Source: an uncultured bacterium (lineage in GTDB: Bacteria; Patescibacteriota; Minisyncoccia; Phycocordibacterales; UBA9973). Taken from it: 5,545 nt of DNA. Under the pieces are notes generated by a model, which did not search any database, was not told the origin of the DNA, and saw only the letters and a list, made by a program, of their open reading frames with translations. Position 1 is the stretch's first letter; every line of letters begins with the position of its first letter. The position numbers were made by a program, and so were the translations under genes. This document shows positions 1 to 4,818 of this stretch, one piece after another. The stretch is taken from assembly GCA_903821415.1 (NCBI GenBank), contig CAIJLF010000036.1, positions 1-5,545 of the forward strand. Reading direction: 5' to 3'.

Positions 1-2
1 AA

Positions 3-2033
3 TTAAAAGTAAAAGAAGAATTCGAAAAGCAAATAGATACCAAGCTAGATATAGCAAGAGAGAAATATCTTATTGAATACAATAAGTGTAAAAAAGAATC
101 GGATAAGCAAAATCTGATTACAAAAACAAAAAATTCTATATTAAACTTTTTTCGTAGTAAAGATAAAAAAGTAAGCGTTAAAGTTGAAGATTTCTTCACA
201 AAAGAATTGAATGATTCTAAAAAAGAATATGACAAAGCTCGTATAGATAAGGGTAACTATATGTACGCAGAGAAAAAGTCTGAACTAGAAAAAGCAGGAC
301 TAAAAGGTGACGACCTTGAAAATGCTCTTATAAACTATAAAGCTACTGAAATACTAGCAAAGACAATAATAGATGAAAGACAAAAGCTCATTGATATGAA
401 AGCTGCTGGATCACCTATTAAGCCTGCATTATGGAAAAAAGTCTTAGATGGATATATGAGTATAAAACCTAGGTGGAAAAGAGTAGCTATAAGTACAATG
501 CTCTTTTTACCACTAGCTGGAGCAGGTGCTGTTGGTGCTGCTGCTTTTAGTTATGGCGCTGCTGGAGTAGCATCTCTTGCTGCTGTAAAATTTACTTCTA
601 GTATGCTTATAGGTGCAGGTGTAGGACAACTAGCTAAAGGAATCGACTGGGCTAAAAAAAATTCAGATGAAAAATTTAAAGAAAAACAAACTGAAGATAA
701 ACAAAAATTAAAAGATGATTTTGCTGAAGGTAAAATAAATTTAGAGTGGTACGAAAAACAGCTAGGTCAATATGAAGAAGCAGAGAAAAAAAGAAACCGT
801 AATAGAGTACTATTAAAAGCTGGGGTAGGTGGTGCTCTGGCTATGGCTGCTGGTTTTGCTTCTTATGATGCTATGGGCCACGGTATGCATCATATCGATA
901 ATATAAATGGTCACGTAGATGCGACAACAGGAGCAGATATCAATCATGTTCGCGTTGAAAATCCTAGACCCCCGTTTGCATCAGCTTCAAATAATCCCAA
1001 TAATAATTCTTTTAATACAAGATATAGTCCTTGGCCTACAAATACACCAGAAGACGGACACTTACCACCTGGCACACACGGTGTATTGAAACTACACGAC
1101 AATCTTCCTCATTCTAATGTAGAAGCAACAGCGCTGCATGGTAAAGGTGCTATTTCAACACTTCGTGAACTTCAACACAACCTTAAAGCTGAATATGGTA
1201 ATGATTTAAATAATGCTCCGGCTAGTGTAAAACATATAATAAATACAGATGCGAATAAACTAGCACAAGAATATGGAATGTATAGGCCTGGGAATGACGC
1301 AGAAAGTGCTTTGATAAAGTCTGGTTCATCTTTTCGTGTAGATGGAAATGGAAATGTAACTTACCACGAGGTAGGTGGACACAATGACCTAATACTTGAA
1401 AAAGGAACTGAAGTAAAAGTAAATACTCAATACGAAGGTAGGATGTCTGATACTGATCATTCTGGCTTAACACACAATGCAGATGGAAATATTCCAGACG
1501 ATAAGTACAAAATGCCTAATCAAACCAAAATAGGAACAGATGAACCCGTAGATACTCAAATTCAGAAACTTAATCCTATCGATAATAAATTCAAAATGAC
1601 TGATCAGACCAAGATAGGAACAGGGGAGCCGATTACAACTAATAAAGATTCCATATTTTCAGATAATCCAGCAGAAAAAGTAATTGTTCAAAGTAATTTA
1701 AGTCCAGAAATTTTAGAAAAGGTGAATGTAAATTACGAGAACAACATATCTCGTCTCTTCCCTGGGAATGACATACAATACTGGGAAAATATAATATCAC
1801 ACTCAGCAGAGCAAATAATGAAACTTTCTTCAGAGGGAAGTTTAGATGGAAAATACTCAGGTCTTGCTAATCAAATAGAAAACTTGAGAAAAATTTCCGG
1901 AGAAAAAATAATAGGAAATACTCTCATAACAAAGGCTGAATCAATACCAGAGTATATAATGAGAGCTACAAAAAAGGCTGCAGAGCAGGGTCATCTAGAT
2001 AAAACAATAATCGCTAACAATTCATCATTATAA
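3..2033 (+). CDS. Large membrane-anchored protein of unknown function, 5'-truncated by the window edge
   Basis: The frame is open from base 3 to the TAA at 2031-2033, giving 676 visible residues. The TTG at 207 lies mid-frame, and coding-like lysine/glutamate-rich helix continues upstream of it, so I treat the gene as partial with its start outside the window. Visible residues 1-155 are charged and helical (coiled-coil-like). Next comes 'KPRWKRVAIST' and a long Ala/Gly-rich hydrophobic stretch (about residues 161-211, bases 483-635), probably one or two membrane spans. A charged helical segment follows, then a second hydrophobic segment (about 269-288). The rest is Asn/Thr/His/Pro-rich, with a segment at about 378-456 that faintly resembles the LysM-like C-terminal regions of Patescibacteria proteins, then a two-copy 28-residue repeat and a helical tail. 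I know this overall layout (charged helix, WKRVAIST block, membrane segments, long variable C-terminus) from uncharacterised CPR proteins; that is recollection and was not searched. A cell-envelope location is inferred. Function is unknown. Confidence 0.85.
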   Translation, partial: LKVKEEFEKQIDTKLDIAREKYLIEYNKCKKESDKQNLITKTKNSILNFFRSKDKKVSVKVEDFFTKELNDSKKEYDKARIDKGNYMYAEKKSELEKAGLKGDDLENALINYKATEILAKTIIDERQKLIDMKAAGSPIKPALWKKVLDGYMSIKPRWKRVAISTMLFLPLAGAGAVGAAAFSYGAAGVASLAAVKFTSSMLIGAGVGQLAKGIDWAKKNSDEKFKEKQTEDKQKLKDDFAEGKINLEWYEKQLGQYEEAEKKRNRNRVLLKAGVGGALAMAAGFASYDAMGHGMHHIDNINGHVDATTGADINHVRVENPRPPFASASNNPNNNSFNTRYSPWPTNTPEDGHLPPGTHGVLKLHDNLPHSNVEATALHGKGAISTLRELQHNLKAEYGNDLNNAPASVKHIINTDANKLAQEYGMYRPGNDAESALIKSGSSFRVDGNGNVTYHEVGGHNDLILEKGTEVKVNTQYEGRMSDTDHSGLTHNADGNIPDDKYKMPNQTKIGTDEPVDTQIQKLNPIDNKFKMTDQTKIGTGEPITTNKDSIFSDNPAEKVIVQSNLSPEILEKVNVNYENNISRLFPGNDIQYWENIISHSAEQIMKLSSEGSLDGKYSGLANQIENLRKISGEKIIGNTLITKAESIPEYIMRATKKAAEQGHLDKTIIANNSSL
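1500..1631 (+). repeat. Two-copy 28-residue in-frame repeat in the C-terminal region of the large protein
   Basis: Two copies of a 16-residue core lie 84 bases (28 codons) apart: DKYKMPNQTKIGTDEP at 1500-1547 and NKFKMTDQTKIGTGEP at 1584-1631. They match at 11 of 16 residues, and the QTKIGT block is identical. The linkers differ. Differences at the DNA level include many silent changes (for example caaaccaaaata versus cagaccaagata), so the duplication is not recent and the peptide is probably under selection. The role is unknown; it may be a spacer or binding repeat in a surface-exposed domain. Confidence 0.75.
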
Positions 2034-2039
2034 ATAATA

Positions 2040-2058
2040 TGGTAATTAAAAATTATCA
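2040..2058 (+). other. Short AT-rich hairpin between the first two genes
   Basis: TGGTAATT pairs with AATTATCA around an AAA loop: 8 pairs including one G-U in + strand RNA. No T-tract follows (the next bases are acttaataaaaa), so it is not a classical terminator. It could mark a processing site or be chance in AT-rich DNA. It sits in the 43-base gap between the stop of the first gene and the ATG at 2077. Confidence 0.3.
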
Positions 2059-2076
2059 ACTTAATAAAAAAAATAT

Positions 2077-2385
2077 ATGTTCAATGATATAAATAAAAAT
2101 ATAGTGACAACCCTGGGTATAAATAACTTACCTGTCGAACAACAAAAAGAGGCTATGGAGAGACTAGGTGCTATCGTTTATCAAGAAGTTATGCTCCGTG
2201 TTCTCGATATCTTATCAGAAGAAGACAAGGATGCTTTTGAAAAGTTAATTGAAAAAGATTCAAACCCAGAAAGTATGTTTGCTTTCTTGTCTGAGAAAGT
2301 TCCAAATCTAGATGAAATAGTAAGAGAAGAAGCAGAAAAACTTAGGGAAGAAAGTGCTGAAATAATGAGTGAAATAGGTAAATAA
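2077..2385 (+). CDS. Small acidic helical protein, DUF5663-like, unknown function
   Basis: This is a 102-residue ORF. An in-frame TAA at 2062-2064 leaves ATG 2077 as the first possible ATG. No Shine-Dalgarno sequence precedes it, only an A-rich stretch. The protein is rich in Glu/Asp/Lys and has no signal peptide, membrane segment or cysteine, so it is probably cytoplasmic. The order is: a short N-terminus with 'LGINNLPVEQQKEAMERLG' (about 13-31), a helix with hydrophobic spacing 'IVYQEVMLRVLDILSEED' (about 33-50), 'AFEKLIEKDSNPESMFAFLSEKVPNLDEI' (two shorter helices), and a strongly charged C-terminal helix (about 78-102) that could form a coiled coil. The arrangement, with an 'LSEEDKDAFEKL' turn and a 'FLSEKVPNLDEIV' segment, matches my memory of DUF5663, a small family from Patescibacteria. 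That assignment is from pattern only. It follows the large membrane protein by 43 bases and may share its transcript. Function is not known. Confidence 0.85.
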   Translation: MFNDINKNIVTTLGINNLPVEQQKEAMERLGAIVYQEVMLRVLDILSEEDKDAFEKLIEKDSNPESMFAFLSEKVPNLDEIVREEAEKLREESAEIMSEIGK

Positions 2386-2457
2386 TATTTATTCTATTTG
2401 ACATAAGGTTGTTCCAACATTGTGAAGGGATTATATTCACTATTTGAAAGCATTAGA

Positions 2458-2466
2458 TGCTACAAT
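2458..2466 (+). promoter_or_regulatory. Extended -10 promoter for the helicase gene, predicting a leaderless mRNA
   Basis: TGC followed by TACAAT matches the extended -10 pattern TGnTATAAT with one mismatch. No good -35 lies at the right distance (2438-2443 reads cactat), which extended -10 promoters tolerate. Transcription would start six to seven bases after the box, at about 2473-2474, which is the A of the ATG at 2474. There is no room for a ribosome binding site, so a leaderless transcript is the natural reading. A 5-bp inverted repeat GTGAA/TTCAC (2422-2440) lies just upstream and could be an operator, but it is weak. Confidence 0.5.
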
Positions 2467-2473
2467 ATGAGTC

Positions 2474-4417
2474 ATGCAATATATTGATTCATTAAATGAT
2501 AAACAAAAAGAGGCAGTCCTTTATACAGAGGGGCCTCTTTTGATAGTAGCTGGAGCAGGAGCAGGGAAGACAAAGACTATAACTCACCGGATAATACACT
2601 TGATACATCAGGGTATAAATCCTTCTTCTATACTCGCAGTAACTTTTACAAATAAAGCTGCGAAAGAAATGCGTGATAGAGTTATGACTCTTCTTGAAGA
2701 TAAAGTTCATGGAGTAAGTACTCCGATTCATTATGGGAATGTACCATTTGTTTCGACTTTTCACTCATTAGGAGTACATATTATTAAAGAGAATGCTCAT
2801 CTTATAGGACTAACAAAACACTTCGCGATTATAGATGAAAGTGATGCTATATCTATCATAAAAGATGTTATGAGAGAGCATGATATAGACCCAAAGCAAC
2901 ACGAGCCAAGGAAAATTAAAAGTATCATATCAAAAGCAAAAGGCGACTTTATAACTATTGAAAATTATAGAGCCAATGTTCAGAGCAGTTTACAGAGTAT
3001 CGTGGCATTAGTCTGGGGAGGTTATGAAGCCAGACTTAAAAAAGAAAAAGGATTAGACTTCGATGACTTACTTTTAGAGTCAGTACTTATTTTGCGAAAA
3101 TTCCCAGAAATTAAAAATAAATATCAAGAAAAGTGGCAGTATGTGCATATAGATGAGTATCAAGATACTAATGAAGTTCAATACGAGATGACAAAGCTCC
3201 TGGTAGGGAAGAGTGAGAATATATGTGTTGTTGGAGATACAGATCAGAATATCTACAGCTGGCGTGGAGCAAATATTAAAAATATGCTTCATTTCGAGAA
3301 GGATTATCCAAATGCAAAGATAGTAATGCTCGAACAAAACTATCGTTCAACTAAAAATATTATAGAAGCTGCCAATAGTGTTATAGAAAAGAATCAGTAT
3401 AGAGTTCCTAAAACTTTATTTACAAAGAATGTGGATGGGGAGCAAATACTGGTCTGCGAAGCTTATGATGAAGTTAGTGAAGCAAATTTTGTCGCCAATG
3501 AAATATATGAAATCCTAAGAGAAAATGAACCTGAGAATGTAGCTATACTCTACAGAGCTAACTTTCAATCTCGCGTTCTTGAAGAAGCACTTCTAAATAA
3601 ACAAATCCCTTACCAAGTTCTCGGTGTTAAATTCTTTGAAAGAAAAGAAATTAAAGATATTCTTTCATATATAAAAGCAAGTTTAAACAAAGAAAGCCTT
3701 AGTGATATAAAAAGAATTATCAACACACCAGCAAGAGGAGTGGGTAAAGTCACGCTCACTAAACTTTTTGCAGGACTTTTTACTGAACTTCCAGCTGGGA
3801 TGCAAATTAAAATAAATAAATTCTATGTACTCCTAGAAGATATACATGAATATATAGATGCCAATAAGCCTTCTGATATAGTTAAATACATTATAGAGAA
3901 AAGCGGACTTGAGGCAGAACTAGAGCACGGAACAAATGAAGACCAAGAAAGACTTGAGAATATGAAAGAGCTTGTAACTCTATCTATTAAATACGATGAA
4001 ATGGAAGATGGGATAGAAAAACTTCTAGAAGATGCGTCACTATCTAGTGACCAAGACACTCTAATACCTAACGAAAATGATAAAAATAAAAAGAAAGGTG
4101 TAAGACTTATGACAGTTCACGCATCAAAAGGTCTTGAATTTAAGTATGTTTTCGTAACAGGGTTAGAACAAGACCTTTTCCCTCACTCACGCGCTAGTCA
4201 GGGGAGCAAAGACGATAAAGAAGAAGAAAGAAGACTTTTTTACGTAGCACTCACACGAGCAGAAAAGAAACTAATATTAAGTTATGCATCTCTACGTACT
4301 ATTTTTGGTATGAAGCAAGTAAATACCCCAAGTGAATTCATATATGATATACCAGCTCATCTGACAGAATTTACACAGAGTAATTCAGTAGGGGGAGGAA
4401 AAGTGGTTTATTTATAA
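2474..4417 (+). CDS. uvrD: UvrD/PcrA-like superfamily 1A DNA helicase
   Basis: ATP-dependent 3'-5' DNA helicase of the UvrD/PcrA/Rep family, used in nucleotide excision repair, mismatch repair or replication-fork clearance. All helicase motifs are visible in the 647 residues: Q motif (LNDKQKEAV, 7-15), Walker A AGAGAGKT (26-33, Lys32), motif Ia AVTFTNKAAKEM (55-66), Ib STFHSLG (94-100), motif II DEYQD (227-231), motif III GDTDQNIYSWRGA (254-266), motif IV QNYRST (288-293), motif V VHASKGLEF (548-556), and motif VI RLFYVALTRAE (587-597, Arg595 as the arginine finger). The 2B subdomain has the RGVG turn (421-424) that contacts duplex DNA in PcrA/UvrD. The conserved 'TPSEFIYDIP' (618-627) follows motif VI, and the protein ends 20 residues later. 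It is therefore shorter than typical PcrA (over 700 residues) and lacks the C-terminal Tudor-like, RNA-polymerase-binding extension. An in-frame TGA at 2468-2470 fixes the start at ATG 2474. Which family member (UvrD, PcrA or Rep) it replaces cannot be decided here. Confidence 0.97.
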   Translation: MQYIDSLNDKQKEAVLYTEGPLLIVAGAGAGKTKTITHRIIHLIHQGINPSSILAVTFTNKAAKEMRDRVMTLLEDKVHGVSTPIHYGNVPFVSTFHSLGVHIIKENAHLIGLTKHFAIIDESDAISIIKDVMREHDIDPKQHEPRKIKSIISKAKGDFITIENYRANVQSSLQSIVALVWGGYEARLKKEKGLDFDDLLLESVLILRKFPEIKNKYQEKWQYVHIDEYQDTNEVQYEMTKLLVGKSENICVVGDTDQNIYSWRGANIKNMLHFEKDYPNAKIVMLEQNYRSTKNIIEAANSVIEKNQYRVPKTLFTKNVDGEQILVCEAYDEVSEANFVANEIYEILRENEPENVAILYRANFQSRVLEEALLNKQIPYQVLGVKFFERKEIKDILSYIKASLNKESLSDIKRIINTPARGVGKVTLTKLFAGLFTELPAGMQIKINKFYVLLEDIHEYIDANKPSDIVKYIIEKSGLEAELEHGTNEDQERLENMKELVTLSIKYDEMEDGIEKLLEDASLSSDQDTLIPNENDKNKKKGVRLMTVHASKGLEFKYVFVTGLEQDLFPHSRASQGSKDDKEEERRLFYVALTRAEKKLILSYASLRTIFGMKQVNTPSEFIYDIPAHLTEFTQSNSVGGGKVVYL

Positions 4418-4436
4418 AAACTATTCTAGATTTTTT
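4416..4436 (+). terminator. Weak terminator-like hairpin at the end of the helicase gene
   Basis: AAAAA-CTA-ttc-TAG-a-TTTTTT: a CTA/TAG stem flanked by A- and T-tracts that overlap the stop codon, ending in six T. The stem is short and AT-rich, so stability is low. The large palindrome that starts at 4429 may be the more effective structure for ending this transcript. Confidence 0.3.
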
Positions 4437-4591
4437 GAATATTTATAGCCTCCTTTGGAATAGATTCCATCGAAGGACACGAATATTTCTTTGCTAAGAA
4501 ATTTCTCTGCTCGGGCCAGTCGCTCTACGCAAGTTCCTTCTCAAGAACTATTCCAAATACGGCTTGAGCTCAATAACTATTCTAAAAAATC
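4429..4591. repeat. Palindrome C: about 163-base imperfect inverted repeat
   Basis: The left arm (4429-4477) matches the reverse complement of the right arm (4535-4591) in three ordered blocks. These are GATTTTTT(A)GAATA plus a TTAT (4429-4446 against 4574-4591), TTTGGAATAG identical over 10 bases (4454-4463 against 4548-4557), and GAAGGA (4472-4477 against 4535-4540). The right arm carries an insertion with its own perfect palindrome TTGAGCTCAA (4564-4573). The loop (4478-4534) contains a further hairpin. This could be a miniature inverted-repeat element, a long RNA hairpin acting at the 3' end of the helicase mRNA, or a remnant of one. No coding capacity or target-site duplication is evident. 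Confidence 0.5.
4485..4502 (+). other. Perfect 7-bp hairpin in the loop of palindrome C
   Basis: ATTTCTT-TGCT-AAGAAAT is a perfect stem of seven pairs with a four-base loop. It lies centrally between the arms of palindrome C, so the whole element would fold as a long stem capped by a secondary hairpin. It is followed by ttctctgctcggg and has no T-tract, so it does not look like a terminator. Confidence 0.45.
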
Positions 4592-4614
4592 CATCCGGGC
4601 TAATTGAACACGTA

Positions 4615-4717
4615 ATAAAAACGTTCTCGAGCGAACCCTTACGGAGGCTGTCGAGCCGAGTACGAGCAAAATTTTCAACAGAAAATTATTGTGTGGTGAG
4701 TCCGAGAATGTTTTTGT
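4615..4717 (+). ncRNA. Palindrome A: candidate three-way-junction structured RNA or palindromic repeat
   Basis: A closing stem joins 4615-4632 (contains AAAAACGTTCTCG) with 4700-4717 (contains CGAGAATGTTTTT). It has about 17 pairs, one A-C mismatch at 4630/4702, and three G-U pairs (4616/4716, 4623/4709, 4631/4701) if read as + strand RNA. Inside are two hairpins: GGCT-GTCG-AGCC (4646-4657), and CAAAATTTTC-AACA-GAAAATTaTTG (4667-4691), the latter with ten pairs and one bulged A. The G-U pairs would be mismatches in the opposite transcript, which favours a + strand RNA if it acts as RNA. It matches no riboswitch or T-box that I recognise. The same design recurs 42 bases downstream in palindrome B, which argues for a repeat family. 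Confidence 0.45.
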
Positions 4718-4758
4718 GGAGTGTTTTTATGTTAATATGTATACATGATACACACTGC

Positions 4759-4818
4759 GAAAAAATCAATGGGGCTAAACAAATTTTCAGGAGAAAATTT
4801 GTCGCCCGAGACTTTTTC
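4759..4818 (+). repeat. Palindrome B: 60-base hairpin covering the rsmA start
   Basis: The apical hairpin is perfect: CAAATTTTC (4780-4788), AGGA loop (4789-4792), GAAAATTTG (4793-4801). GGG (4771-4773) can pair with CCC (4805-4807) further down. At the base GAAAAAATC (4759-4767) pairs with GACTTTTTC (4810-4818) with one A-C mismatch. The parts occur in the same order as in palindrome A: A-tract, TC block, AATTTTC-NNNN-GAAAATT tip, CCGAGA, T-tract. B therefore looks like a shorter, diverged relative of A. It contains the ATG at 4769 and the possible TTG start at 4799, so if transcribed it would fold over the initiation region of rsmA. Confidence 0.55.

Larger units (their letters stand above)
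4418..4768. other. Non-coding stretch between helicase and rsmA, filled with palindromes
   Basis: No convincing gene lies here on either strand. A TTG-started 86-codon frame (4564-4824) and a short reverse frame (4686-4871) read straight through the palindromes and look like no protein family I know. I see no tRNA-like or CRISPR-like structure. The stretch holds two large palindromes (4429-4591 and 4615-4717) and the left arm of a third (from 4759). Parts are clearly richer in G and C (ctcgggccagtcgctc, gcgaacccttacggagg) than the flanking genes, suggesting different origin or RNA-level constraint. The 41 bases between the second and third palindromes (4718-4758) are AT-rich, with a 10-bp palindrome ATGTATACAT (4737-4746) framed by AGTGT (4720-4724) and ACACT (4752-4756). 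This is the likeliest place for an rsmA promoter or operator, but I cannot name a clear -35/-10 pair. Confidence 0.7.

Noticed and set aside
207..209. TTG as the start codon of the first gene
   Set aside because: The same frame stays open to base 3 with the same charged helical composition (LKVKEEFEKQIDTKLDIA...), and no ribosome binding site or promoter precedes the TTG. The gene almost surely starts left of the window.
2398..2403. Perfect -35 box TTGACA after the 102-residue gene
   Set aside because: At the proper 16-18 base spacing there is only tgtgaa-like sequence and no -10. The next T/A-rich box (ttatat at 2431) is 27 bases away, too far. The extended -10 at 2458 is a better candidate on its own.
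2422..2440. GTGAA/TTCAC inverted repeat as a terminator or operator
   Set aside because: Only five pairs with a nine-base loop and no T-tract; could be chance. Kept only as a remark on the promoter.
4418..4768. A tRNA, riboswitch or CRISPR array in the gap
   Set aside because: No cloverleaf or T-loop consensus, no repeated spacer-separated units, and no recognised riboswitch core. The structure seen is explained by the palindromes.
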